A DNA stretch of 64,000 nt from an uncultured Duncaniella sp. (GTDB taxonomy: Bacteria > Bacteroidota > Bacteroidia > Bacteroidales > Muribaculaceae): assembly GCA_910586665.1 (NCBI GenBank), contig CAJUIX010000011.1, positions 32,575 to 96,574 on the forward strand. The letters are read 5' to 3'. The position numbers were made by a program, and so were the translations under genes. This document shows positions 42,717 through 50,805 of the stretch, piece after piece; position 1 is the stretch's first letter, and the number at the start of each line of letters is the position of its first letter. The notes beneath the pieces are model-generated. The model was given only the letters and a program-made list of their open reading frames with translations. It had not been told where the DNA came from and did not search any database.

Positions 42717-44378
42717 TTATTTTACAAACAGCAGCGAGGGGGCGGGTGAGGCCTGGCGTTTGAAGCCTTTCGACTGAAGGGTGTTGGCTGTCACCTCGTA
42801 GCTGTTGGAGTCATAGTCCGGGTTGGTGAGGATGATGACCGCATCGGCCTTCGAAAGCTCGCCGACGGCGCGGTTGAGGTCGGCGAGACGGGTCTCGTCG
42901 TAGTGGTACATCTGCAACAGCGCCGGAGTCTCGTCGGAAAAGATATAGTAGAGATGATATTTCAGGAGTCCGAGATAGCCTACGCTCTTCTCCTTGGCAT
43001 GGAGGGAGTCGATGGTCTGTCCGACGGGCATGAGCCAGGAATAGGCATTATTGCTGAGCCTGATTCCGTCGAGTGCGGGGGCATCTATCGAGTAAGTCTG
43101 ATCTCTGTAGAGATGGACGAAGCGCCCGATGTTGATTTTGAGCGAGAGGCAGAAGGCGAGGATGAAGAGCCACTTCAACATCCCGTTTCGACAGGGGTAG
43201 ACAGCCGTCGCGGCTATCGGTATGAGCGGCAGGGCGAGCGGGCGCTCAACTATGCCGTTGGAACCTACGGCTGCCAGGAGGGAGAAGAGTACGACTGTCC
43301 ATAGGAGTGACGAGGGGCAGGGGATGCCGGCCCCGAAGCAGATGTTTTTAACCGGGATGTAGAGCAGCACGGCGAGCAGGAGGCCCTGGGCGAGCCCGAA
43401 GTCCGCAGTGGTGGAGTTGATTTCCCTGACGGCTATTATCGCGCCGGCGAGCGCACCGGCGAATATTATGAATTTTAGCGCAGTGAGCGCCTTGCCGCCG
43501 CTGAGGTGGGCTATGATGAACCCGGCCAGGGCCATGAGAAGCACGACACCCCAAAGCTTGAGTGCTGCCGGAGCGAGGGTCAGGATGCGCTCGAGGTAGT
43601 CATGGATGTCGGAATGGCCGGTGATTATGTTGTCAGGCTTCCATGCATTGATATAGTTCTCGATGCCGAAGGTGAGGTGGGCGATGAGGACTGTCGCTAT
43701 TATTATTGAGAGGAAGAGAGTCAGCATGTCCCTGAACTCGCGCATTGTCTTGTTGACATAGCTGCGTCCTTTGAGGCGGACGTTGCGGTTGCGCCACACG
43801 ATTATGAGCAGATAGAAGGGGAGGATGGCAGCTGTCGGGACGCGGGCCAGTATCATCAGCGACGTGGATAAGCCGAGGAGGATGAGGCTCACGATGTTGC
43901 CCCGGCTGATATAAAATAAGGTGGCTATAAGCGTCAGTACTATGAATGGGTAGGCTCCCGTGTCCCAGCCGTAGATTGTCATTGTGCAGTGGGTCGACAG
44001 CGCGCTCATGACCATGAAGAGGAAGGAACTTACGAGCGCGTCGCGGCTCTTGGAGTAGAGATAGGCACATCCGAGTCCTATCGAGAGGAGGTGGCATGCT
44101 GCCATTAGCCGCCGGAGGGTTAGGAGACTGTCGCCAAATAGGCTACAGGCAAGGTTGCCGATATAGAAGGTGAGCATGGCTAAGGGGGAGGACTCGTAGC
44201 CGCGCACACTCAGTGCCTGATAACACTCGTCCTGTCCCGGGTCAATCAGACCGAGCGGTGCGAAGGGGAGGATGATTCCTACGGCGAGGAAGAGAAGTGT
44301 CAGTGCTATGTTAGTGGGATTGTTACTATATTTACTTTTGTGGTAGTCGCTCCGAATTCTACCTGCGAAGTGTGTCAT
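42717..44378 (-). CDS. Polytopic membrane protein, GT-C glycosyltransferase-like
   Basis: 553 residues with about ten to twelve hydrophobic helices and a C-terminal soluble domain of about 110 residues. The first extracytoplasmic loop contains DPGQDECYQALSVRGY, with acidic residues placed as in the catalytic loop of GT-C enzymes such as ArnT and PMT families. I read it as a possible membrane glycosyltransferase using a polyprenyl-phosphate sugar donor, but the assignment is by topology and one motif, so it could be another polytopic family. It is alone, transcribed leftwards, with a repeat at its 3' end. Confidence 0.55.
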   Translation of the reverse strand: MTHFAGRIRSDYHKSKYSNNPTNIALTLLFLAVGIILPFAPLGLIDPGQDECYQALSVRGYESSPLAMLTFYIGNLACSLFGDSLLTLRRLMAACHLLSIGLGCAYLYSKSRDALVSSFLFMVMSALSTHCTMTIYGWDTGAYPFIVLTLIATLFYISRGNIVSLILLGLSTSLMILARVPTAAILPFYLLIIVWRNRNVRLKGRSYVNKTMREFRDMLTLFLSIIIATVLIAHLTFGIENYINAWKPDNIITGHSDIHDYLERILTLAPAALKLWGVVLLMALAGFIIAHLSGGKALTALKFIIFAGALAGAIIAVREINSTTADFGLAQGLLLAVLLYIPVKNICFGAGIPCPSSLLWTVVLFSLLAAVGSNGIVERPLALPLIPIAATAVYPCRNGMLKWLFILAFCLSLKINIGRFVHLYRDQTYSIDAPALDGIRLSNNAYSWLMPVGQTIDSLHAKEKSVGYLGLLKYHLYYIFSDETPALLQMYHYDETRLADLNRAVGELSKADAVIILTNPDYDSNSYEVTANTLQSKGFKRQASPAPSLLFVK

Positions 44379-44392
44379 GTGAATGGAGAGTG

Positions 44393-44433
44393 TGAAAAAA
44401 TGACGGGCGCCCTTTCGCTGAAGGACGCCCGTC
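44393..44433 (-). terminator. Terminator of yebC
   Basis: GACGGGCG at 44402-44409 pairs with CGCCCGTC at 44426-44433 in a longer, slightly imperfect stem, and the minus strand continues CATTTTTTC. It lies 27 nt after the stop of yebC. Confidence 0.8.
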
Positions 44434-44460
44434 GGTGAATCTTCTTGTCCGGGGGATTTT

Positions 44461-45195
44461 TTAATCCTCTTCCTTCATGTTGTGGAATACATTCTGGACG
44501 TCTTCGTCTTCTTCAATCTTCTCAAGGAGTTTCTCGATTGCCGCACGCTGGTCGGGGGTGACCTCCTTCAGATCGTTGGGGATGCGCTCGAACTCGGAGG
44601 AGATTATTTCGAAGCCATTGTCCTCGAGATATTTCTGGATATTGGAGTATTCCTCGAAGGCTCCGTAGAGGACAATCTGCTCGTTGCCGTCCTCGTCCTC
44701 GTCGTGGCCGAGTTCGTCGACGCCGTAGTCAATCAGTTCGAGCTCGAGGTCTTCGAGACTTACGCCCTCCTTGGGCTGGATTTTGAAGACGCTCTTGTGG
44801 TCGAAGAGGAAGGTGAGCGAGCCCTGGGTGCCGAGGGTGCCGCCGTGCTTGGTGAAGTATGAGCGGACATTGGCCACGGTGCGGGTGTTGTTGTCGGTGG
44901 CAGCCTCTACGAAGATAGCGATGCCGTGGGGGCCGTATCCCTCGTAGGTGATTTCCTTATAGTCGCCGGCATCCTTGTCGGTGGCCTTCTTGATGGCGCG
45001 CTCGACGGTGTCCTTGGGCATGTTGGCAGCCTTGGCGTTCTGCATGAGTGCGCGGAGGCGGGGGTTGGTGGAGGGGTCGGGACCGCCGGCCTTGGCGGCG
45101 ATAGTGATTTCCTTGCCTATGCGGGTAAATGTGCGCGACATGTTACCCCAACGTTTCAGTTTTCGTGCTTTGCGGTATTCAAACGCTCTTCCCAT
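44461..45195 (-). CDS. yebC: YebC/PmpR family protein (TACO1-like)
   Basis: 244 residues. MGRAFEYRKARKLKRWGNMSRTFTRIGKEI at the N-terminus, NPRLRALMQNAKAANMPKDTVERAIKKA, YEGYGPHGIAIFVEAATDNNTRTVANVRSYFTKHGG and an acidic C-terminus identify the YebC family. Members were first described as transcription regulators (PmpR), and more recent work links YebC and its mitochondrial relative TACO1 to translation of difficult sequences such as polyproline. The protein is cytoplasmic. It lies 77 nt after pheT, possibly on one transcript, with its own terminator. Confidence 0.93.
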   Translation of the reverse strand: MGRAFEYRKARKLKRWGNMSRTFTRIGKEITIAAKAGGPDPSTNPRLRALMQNAKAANMPKDTVERAIKKATDKDAGDYKEITYEGYGPHGIAIFVEAATDNNTRTVANVRSYFTKHGGTLGTQGSLTFLFDHKSVFKIQPKEGVSLEDLELELIDYGVDELGHDEDEDGNEQIVLYGAFEEYSNIQKYLEDNGFEIISSEFERIPNDLKEVTPDQRAAIEKLLEKIEEDEDVQNVFHNMKEED

Positions 45196-45272
45196 AATGG
45201 TAGATAGTGGGTGTTACAGTTGTTTTATTTATTTGTTTTCTTATTATTGTGCCGGAGCAGTGTGCAGGGTAC

Positions 45273-47738
45273 TTAGCGGAGCTCTGCACCGAGCTTTTTG
45301 GTGAGGTTGGTGATGATTTTGCTCATCACGGCCTCGATCTGCTTGTCCTGGAGGGTCTTCTCGGCGTCCTGGAGGGTGATTGCGATTGCATAGGATTTCT
45401 TGCCCTCGGGGAGGTTCTTGCCCTCGTAGACGTCAAAGAGGGTGATGTCCCTGAGCAGACGGCGCTCGCTTTCGCGGACGGTGGCCTCGACCTGCTCCAT
45501 AGTGACGTTGCTGTCGAGCAGGAGGGCGAGGTCGCGCTTGACGGGCATTGTCTTGGCCAGGGGTGAGTAGCTGACGCTCTTGCGGAGCGAGAGGTTGACG
45601 AGAGCGTGCCAGTCGAGCTCGCAGTAGGTCACTTCCTGCTTGATGTCGAGCTTGGCGGCGAGCTTCTTGGCAATCAGACCCATCGAGCCGAGCTGTTTGC
45701 CGGAGCGGGTGGCGATGTCGATCCCAGCGGCATAAAGCTCCGACTTGGAGGCGGAGAGCTTGATTTCGGCAGGGTTGATGCCGAGGCGGGAGAAGATGTT
45801 GGCCACTACGGCCTTGAGGTCGTAGATAGTGGCCTTCTGCTCGTGGCGTGCCCAGTTGCCGGGACGGAGGGCGCCTGTGAGCCAGATTGCGAGGCGCGAC
45901 TGCTCGCGGTAGGGGGCAAGGATGTTTTCGGCCGTTGCCTCGGTCGAGGGGTTGAAGAAGTATACGTTGCCGAACTCAAACATGGCGAGGTCGGACATCT
46001 TGCGGTTGATGTTGTGGCTGAGCGATTCGAGGCCTCCGAAGAGGAGGGTCTGGCGCATGACGTTGAGGTCGTTGCTCAGGGGATTGAGTAGTTTGACGCA
46101 GTGGTCGGCGGGATATTCGGCCATACCCTCGTAATATGCCTCGGCGGTGAGGGAGTTGTTGAGAATCTCGTTGAAGCCCTCGGCGCAGAGCTGCTCGCTG
46201 ACGAGGTTGCGGAGTTTGTTGTCCTGGTCCTCGAAGGTCTGCGAGGAGAGCGCGGAGCGCACGGAGGTGGAGATTTCCACGTTGTTGTAGCCGTAGATAC
46301 GGAGTATGTCCTCGACCACGTCGCAGGGACGGGTGACGTCGACGCGGTAGGTCGGCACCTTCATGTCGGCCTTCTTGTCGGTGACCTCTGTAAGTTCCAT
46401 TTCGAGGCTTTTGAGGATTGAGACGATTGTGTCGGCGGGGATGTGCTTGCCCACGAGGCTGTCCACATAGCCGAAGTCGAGGCTGACCTCTGCCGGGTTT
46501 ATGCGCACGGGGTAGTTGTCGCAGAGCGGGCCGCAGATTTCACCTCCGGCAAGCTCCTTGACCATGAGGGCGGCGAGCTTGAGGACATAGAGGGTGGTGT
46601 TGGGGTCCACGCCGCGCTCGAAGCGGAATGATGAGTCGGTGTTGAGGCCGTGGCGGCGCGCTGTCTTGCGCACCGAGGTGGGGTTGAAGTAGGCACTTTC
46701 GAGGAAGACGTCGGTCGTTGCCTCGGTGACTCCTGAGTCAAGGCCGCCGAAGACGCCGGCTATGCACATGGGCTGCTCGGTGTTGCAGATCATGAGGTCG
46801 CGGGAGTCGAGAGTGTGCTCGACACCGTCGAGAGTCACGAATTTCTCACCCTCGCGGGCGTTCTTGACCACGATTTCCCCGCCGGCGATTTTTGCCACGT
46901 CGAAGCAGTGGAGGGGCTGGCCCATGCCGTGGAGGAGGTAGTTGGTGATGTCGACCACATTATTAATCGGGCGCAGACCTATGGTCGAGAGGGCGTCCTT
47001 GAGCCACTTGGGCGACTCCTTGACCGTGACGCCGCGGACTGTCACGCCTGTGTAGCGCGGGCAGGCGTCGGTGTTCTCGACCCTGACGCCAACGCCACCC
47101 TCGGCCTTGTCGATGGCGAAGGCCTCGACGGAGGGGCGGTACAGCTCGGCAGCCTGGGAGTGGACGCTCATCCAAGCGGCGAGGTCGCGGGCTACGCCGA
47201 AGTGCGAGGCGGCGTCGATGCGGTTGGGGGTGAGGTCGACTTCGAGGAGCCAGTCGGATGTGAGTCCGAAATATTCGGCGGCGGGAGTGCCCGGCTTCAC
47301 ATCCTCGTTGATGACGATGATGCCGTCGTGGGAGGAGCCTACGCCTATCTCGTCCTCGGCGCATATCATGCCGAAGGACTCGACGCCGCGGATTTTTGAT
47401 TTCTTGATTGCGAATTCGTTGTCGCCGTCATAGAGGGTGGTGCCGACAGTGGCAACCACGACGGTCTGGCCTGCCGCCACGTTGGGCGCGCCGCAGACAA
47501 TCTGGGTCTCGGCACCGTCGCCGAGGTCTACGGTGGTGATGTGGAGGTGGTCGCTGTTGGGGTGCTCGACGCAGGTGAGCACCTTGCCTATGACGATGCC
47601 GCGGAGGCCGCCGCGGATTGATTCAACTTCCTCGACGGAGCCGGTCTCGAGGCCTATCGAGGTGAGCGCGGCCGCCAGTTCGTCGGGGCTGAGCTTGAAG
47701 TCAAGGTATTTCTTTAGCCAGTTATATGATATATTCAT
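45273..47738 (-). CDS. pheT: Phenylalanyl-tRNA synthetase beta subunit
   Basis: 821 residues from the ATG at 47736-47738; the frame is open to 47807 but that start lies upstream of the promoter. It is the large subunit of the heterotetrameric PheRS; pheS is not in this window. An N-terminal tRNA-binding domain (about 40-155, IGKVLTCVEHPNSDHLHITTVD and IRGVESFGMICAEDEIG), the B3/B4 editing domain, the B5 domain, the class II-like core and a C-terminal anticodon-binding FDX-ACB domain (about 725-821) are in order. The B3/B4 domain hydrolyses Tyr-tRNA(Phe). Confidence 0.97.
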   Translation of the reverse strand: MNISYNWLKKYLDFKLSPDELAAALTSIGLETGSVEEVESIRGGLRGIVIGKVLTCVEHPNSDHLHITTVDLGDGAETQIVCGAPNVAAGQTVVVATVGTTLYDGDNEFAIKKSKIRGVESFGMICAEDEIGVGSSHDGIIVINEDVKPGTPAAEYFGLTSDWLLEVDLTPNRIDAASHFGVARDLAAWMSVHSQAAELYRPSVEAFAIDKAEGGVGVRVENTDACPRYTGVTVRGVTVKESPKWLKDALSTIGLRPINNVVDITNYLLHGMGQPLHCFDVAKIAGGEIVVKNAREGEKFVTLDGVEHTLDSRDLMICNTEQPMCIAGVFGGLDSGVTEATTDVFLESAYFNPTSVRKTARRHGLNTDSSFRFERGVDPNTTLYVLKLAALMVKELAGGEICGPLCDNYPVRINPAEVSLDFGYVDSLVGKHIPADTIVSILKSLEMELTEVTDKKADMKVPTYRVDVTRPCDVVEDILRIYGYNNVEISTSVRSALSSQTFEDQDNKLRNLVSEQLCAEGFNEILNNSLTAEAYYEGMAEYPADHCVKLLNPLSNDLNVMRQTLLFGGLESLSHNINRKMSDLAMFEFGNVYFFNPSTEATAENILAPYREQSRLAIWLTGALRPGNWARHEQKATIYDLKAVVANIFSRLGINPAEIKLSASKSELYAAGIDIATRSGKQLGSMGLIAKKLAAKLDIKQEVTYCELDWHALVNLSLRKSVSYSPLAKTMPVKRDLALLLDSNVTMEQVEATVRESERRLLRDITLFDVYEGKNLPEGKKSYAIAITLQDAEKTLQDKQIEAVMSKIITNLTKKLGAELR

Positions 47739-47785
47739 GACAATGGTTGGAATTTTCTGTCTGTTGATAATCTGCAAAAGATGTG

Positions 47786-47793
47786 CAAATTTA
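47786..47793 (-). promoter_or_regulatory. -7 element of pheT
   Basis: TAAATTTG on the minus strand matches TAnnTTTG and gives a leader of about 40 nt. A TTG lies 22 nt further upstream (47816-47818), slightly outside the usual spacing. No leader-peptide attenuator is apparent. Confidence 0.6.
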
Positions 47794-47867
47794 CGAAATA
47801 TCGTCAAACTATGGGCAAATTCGTGTCGAAAAGATAGCGAAACTGCTAAATCTTACCCTTTTGCGGC

Positions 47868-48722
47868 TTATTTTGTGGCGTAATCAGTCTCGAGAGCGTG
47901 AATCTCCGGCTCATATTTTACGCTTTTGATAGGGGTGAGGACCTTTATCTTTCCCTCCGACTGCGTGTTTATGATGCTTTCGCGGTTGTTCTGGTAATAA
48001 TCCTCGTTGGCCAGGGCTTCGAGGCGCTTGACTTTGTCGTATGTATCCGTCTGGTAGACAAATGGCATTGTGCCCTCATATTTTTCGATGCCGACAGCCT
48101 CGAACCGGATTTCCGGGCCGCTTTCAGCCCGCATCACCAGGCCGGGAAGTCCGGCGAGCTTCCAGGGACCGTCGCCCAGGGGGATTTCGGGGGCGAACCA
48201 TGCCGTCCAGCGCCGTCCGTGGTAGTCGGTGAAGGCCTGTATGCACTCGTAGCCGAGTATGGTGGTGATAGAGTCGCCCACGGTCCATGAGATTTCGTCG
48301 AGAGGCTCGTCATAGTAACCGTTCTCCTGCATCCACTTGCCGTAGACGCGCTCCGTCCCGGCCTTGAAGTCCTTGGCGACGTAGGTGTAGACGTTCTTCA
48401 ACGGGGCGTTCCCCTTGCCGTAATCTATGACCACGCTGCCGTCGGGGTTGACCGTCCTGAATGCTGCCCACTGGATTTTCCTGAGCTGCCTCTTCCCCTC
48501 CGGGGTGGAGGTCATGGAGTCGCAGTAGAGGCTCATGTCGTTGAAGTAGAGCGAGCGGTCGGGGCTGCTGACGAGCGACATCTTATTGGTCTTCGTGTAG
48601 GTACCCTTGGCGAGTGATATGACGGGCTTGGAGGCTTCATATTGCACCTTTATCATCGGGCTTTGTGCCGATGCGGCGAGAGCGACCGTGATTGCCGCCA
48701 GTAGCATGGATAGTCTGTTCAT
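47868..48722 (-). CDS. GLPGLI family exported protein
   Basis: 284 residues from the ATG at 48720-48722; the longer frame back to 48848 begins with unrelated hydrophobic sequence. A signal peptide (1-20, ending ASAQ) is followed by a beta-rich mature protein. The family-naming motif is visible as KLAGLPGLVM, and FTDYHGRRWTAWFAPEIPLGDGPW precedes it. GLPGLI proteins are confined to Bacteroidota, are predicted to be periplasmic, and have no known function. It is divergent from the ECF sigma gene 126 nt away; a shared control region may link them. Confidence 0.85.
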   Translation of the reverse strand: MNRLSMLLAAITVALAASAQSPMIKVQYEASKPVISLAKGTYTKTNKMSLVSSPDRSLYFNDMSLYCDSMTSTPEGKRQLRKIQWAAFRTVNPDGSVVIDYGKGNAPLKNVYTYVAKDFKAGTERVYGKWMQENGYYDEPLDEISWTVGDSITTILGYECIQAFTDYHGRRWTAWFAPEIPLGDGPWKLAGLPGLVMRAESGPEIRFEAVGIEKYEGTMPFVYQTDTYDKVKRLEALANEDYYQNNRESIINTQSEGKIKVLTPIKSVKYEPEIHALETDYATK

Positions 48723-48760
48723 TTTCAGTAGTAAGGTTAAGTGAATTATGTATATGCAGA

Positions 48761-48790
48761 CAAAAATACGGAAATATTTTAGTATGTTTG
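48761..48790. promoter_or_regulatory. Paired divergent -7 elements between GLPGLI and ECF sigma genes
   Basis: TATTTTTG (minus strand, 48761-48768) points to the GLPGLI gene and TATGTTTG (plus strand, 48783-48790) points to the sigma gene. They are 14 nt apart and neither has a good -33 TTG. Both could be activated, for example by the sigma factor itself, but no ECF-type -35 was recognised. Confidence 0.5.
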
Positions 48791-48847
48791 TCACAAAATT
48801 AAAGAGATAGGTGTCATATATGTAAAAAAACAGCATAAACTTAATCA

Positions 48848-49333
48848 ATGGACGCCTCAGAATTCAAGAGTCTCTTCCTTCCGCTCGGACGTATGATGTA
48901 TGCCGAGGCCTTTCGCATCCTCGGGAGTGCCGAGGATGCGGAGGATGCCGTCCAGGATGTCTACACGAAGCTTTGGGAGCGACGCGGGAGTCTCGCCGGG
49001 GTCGACAATCCGAGGGCCTACTCAATGGCTATGGTCAGAAACCGCTGCCTGGTTCTCGCAGCCGGCAGGCCGCAGCCTCCCCCTCCCGAAGGCGCGACGG
49101 AGACGGGGAGCGTCGACCTGGGTGCCGAAATCGAGGTCCGCGACAGTGCCGAGAGGATTATTGGGATAATCAATACCCTCCCCGAGCGCCAGCGACAAGT
49201 GGTGATGATGCACGACGTCGAGGGCTGCAAGAATTCCGAAATCGAAGAGGCCACGGGGCTTTCGGCCGACAATGTGCGCCAGCTCCTCAGCCGTGCCCGA
49301 CGCCTCATCAGAGAATGTTTTGCCAGATATTGA
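48848..49333 (+). CDS. ECF RNA polymerase sigma factor
   Basis: 161 residues with sigma region 2 (about 5-70, AEDAEDAVQDVYTKLWERRGSL) and region 4 helix-turn-helix (about 100-155, LPERQRQVVMMHDVEGCKNSEIEEATGLSADNVRQLLSRARRLIRE). Region 3 is absent as expected. Linker contains a proline run (RPQPPPPEG). It starts a three-gene run with a single-pass membrane protein and a DUF4252 protein, both candidates for anti-sigma or output roles. The signal is unknown. It differs from the 175-residue sigma factor at 53 kb. Confidence 0.92.
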   Translation: MDASEFKSLFLPLGRMMYAEAFRILGSAEDAEDAVQDVYTKLWERRGSLAGVDNPRAYSMAMVRNRCLVLAAGRPQPPPPEGATETGSVDLGAEIEVRDSAERIIGIINTLPERQRQVVMMHDVEGCKNSEIEEATGLSADNVRQLLSRARRLIRECFARY

Positions 49334-49351
49334 ATATAACAAGTCAAATAT

Positions 49352-49891
49352 ATGAATACAAATGATATAAACCGACTCCGCGTCCTGCTCGAGGGCTACT
49401 ATGCCGCCACTCTCTCCGACGGTGAGAGGGCCGAGTTGCGCCGGCTGCTCGACGAGCCGGAGCAGCCTGCCGGGTTCGCCCCTGACCGGGAGGCGGTCCG
49501 CAGCCTCGATAGCTTCATCCCCCCGGAGGGATTCGACGAGCGCCTCGAGGCGCATATTGAGTCCCTCGCAGCCTCCGGGAGCGCAAAGGGAAGGATGAGG
49601 CCGCTCAGCCTCAGGTGGCAGTTCTGGGGCGCGGCTGCGGCTGTCGCAGTTCTTCTCGGTGTCGGGTTGACACTTAATCGTCCGCATAAGCACCCCTCCC
49701 GCGAGATGACTCCCGAGGAGGCATACGCGCATGTCGACAAGGCTCTCACCATCTTCGCCGACGCTCTCAACAAGGGTTATGAATCCATCGAGAAGGCAGA
49801 AGATACCACCGGGAAGGCCACGGCAAAGGCTTTCGCCGCCCTGTCGAGGCTTTCAGAAAATAGTGAAACCAATAATTCAGAACAAATATGA
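49352..49891 (+). CDS. Single-pass membrane protein, likely anti-sigma factor
   Basis: 179 residues. An N-terminal cytoplasmic part of about 88 residues rich in acidic helices (VLLEGYYAATLSDGERAELRRLLDEP) precedes one transmembrane helix (about 90-108, WQFWGAAAAVAVLLGVGLTL) and a short periplasmic segment of about 70 residues. Size, topology and position 18 nt after the sigma gene fit an anti-sigma factor, but no zinc or FecR signature is visible. It overlaps the next gene by 4 nt (ATGA). I do not recognise the family. Confidence 0.6.
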   Translation: MNTNDINRLRVLLEGYYAATLSDGERAELRRLLDEPEQPAGFAPDREAVRSLDSFIPPEGFDERLEAHIESLAASGSAKGRMRPLSLRWQFWGAAAAVAVLLGVGLTLNRPHKHPSREMTPEEAYAHVDKALTIFADALNKGYESIEKAEDTTGKATAKAFAALSRLSENSETNNSEQI

Positions 49892-50355
49892 GACAGAAAC
49901 TTATGATTTTCGCCATAGCCATGATAACGGCAGTGGCAGCGAGTGCGCAGACCCCGTTTTTCAAAAAATGTGAGGATGCCAAGGGAATCACTACGGTCCT
50001 TGTCACCAAGGCCATGCTTAAAATGGCGGGTAAGATGGGTGGCAATGCCCAAATGGACAGTTTTGCCAAGTCGCTTGTCGGCGAGAAGCTTGACTGTGTC
50101 GAAGTCATCACGAGCGACAATGCCGAGGGCTTCAAATTCCTCAGCAAGCAGATAAAGATGTTTGATAAGAAGAACGGCTACAATATGCTAATGAAGGTCA
50201 ACGACGACGGCGATGATGTCAAAATCCTCAGCTCCGATCTCGGAGACGGAAAGAGTCGCTATGTGGTCATAGCCGCAGAGCCGTCCGAAATGTCAGTCAT
50301 AATAATGGAGGGAACCCTGACCCTCGAGGACGTGACCAGGTGCACTAAGAAATAG
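49888..50355 (+). CDS. DUF4252 exported protein
   Basis: 155 residues with a signal peptide (1-20, ending AASAQ). The mature protein matches DUF4252, small periplasmic proteins of Bacteroidota of unknown function, often found in such sigma/anti-sigma loci. Visible segments are KGITTVLVTKAMLKMAG, LDCVEVITSDN, NGYNMLMKVNDDGDDVKIL and EMSVIIMEGTLTLEDV. It ends the three-gene operon with the ECF sigma factor and is probably either part of the sensory pathway or the regulon. Confidence 0.75.
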   Translation: MRQKLMIFAIAMITAVAASAQTPFFKKCEDAKGITTVLVTKAMLKMAGKMGGNAQMDSFAKSLVGEKLDCVEVITSDNAEGFKFLSKQIKMFDKKNGYNMLMKVNDDGDDVKILSSDLGDGKSRYVVIAAEPSEMSVIIMEGTLTLEDVTRCTKK

Positions 50356-50358
50356 TCA

Positions 50359-50379
50359 GGCGTCTTTCGCGCAGACGCC
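50359..50379. terminator. Small hairpin between convergent DUF4252 and SemiSWEET genes
   Basis: GGCGTCT (50359-50365) pairs with AGACGCC (50373-50379), 7-nt loop, with no strong T run on either side. Confidence 0.35.
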
Positions 50380-50406
50380 GGCTGCCAAAGATGAGTGGTA
50401 TCATCT

Positions 50407-50685
50407 CTATTTCCGTTTCTTCAATCGGTCGTTGTGGACTTTAATCCCGAAGACTATGATTGAGGAAACGGTCGTTATGAGATTGGTGATAATCAGGGGC
50501 CAGTTGCCGAGCATGAAGCCCTGGATTACGAAAAATATGCTTCCGAAGCCGAGGAGCAGGAATGTCGGCATGGCTATGCCGTCGGTGTCGCGGGTGCGGA
50601 TGGTGTAGACGGCCTGGGGGAGGTAGCCACAGACCATGCAGATGGCGGCAGCATAGCCGACGATATTGACGATGAGGGGTGACAT
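50407..50685 (-). CDS. SemiSWEET sugar transporter
   Basis: 92 residues with three predicted transmembrane helices, as in half-SWEET (PQ-loop/MtN3) proteins that dimerise to move sugars such as glucose or sucrose. The CGYLPQAVYTIRTRDTDGIAMPTFLLL segment contains the family PQ motif (Pro23-Gln24) and the RT-T/S-DG-I signature of the first helix. The inner membrane location and substrate class are family-based, and a specific sugar cannot be named. It is convergent with the DUF4252 operon and stands as a single gene. The C-terminus is basic (HNDRLKKRK). Confidence 0.85.
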   Translation of the reverse strand: MSPLIVNIVGYAAAICMVCGYLPQAVYTIRTRDTDGIAMPTFLLLGFGSIFFVIQGFMLGNWPLIITNLITTVSSIIVFGIKVHNDRLKKRK

Positions 50686-50760
50686 GGTTGAAAATGGTTT
50701 TTATGGTGGGTGATATGATATTTTAACGCCACCGCTCCCATTTATGTTGTAAAAAATCTC

Positions 50761-50768
50761 TAATTTTG
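50761..50768 (+). promoter_or_regulatory. -7 element for the Ig-like lipoprotein gene
   Basis: TAATTTTG matches TAnnTTTG and lies 37 nt before the ATG. A TTG occurs at 50747-50749, too close to serve as the usual -33 box. Confidence 0.55.
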
Positions 50769-50805
50769 TGACTTTAAACAAGCTCTTACAAACTCACGAT
50801 TCCCT

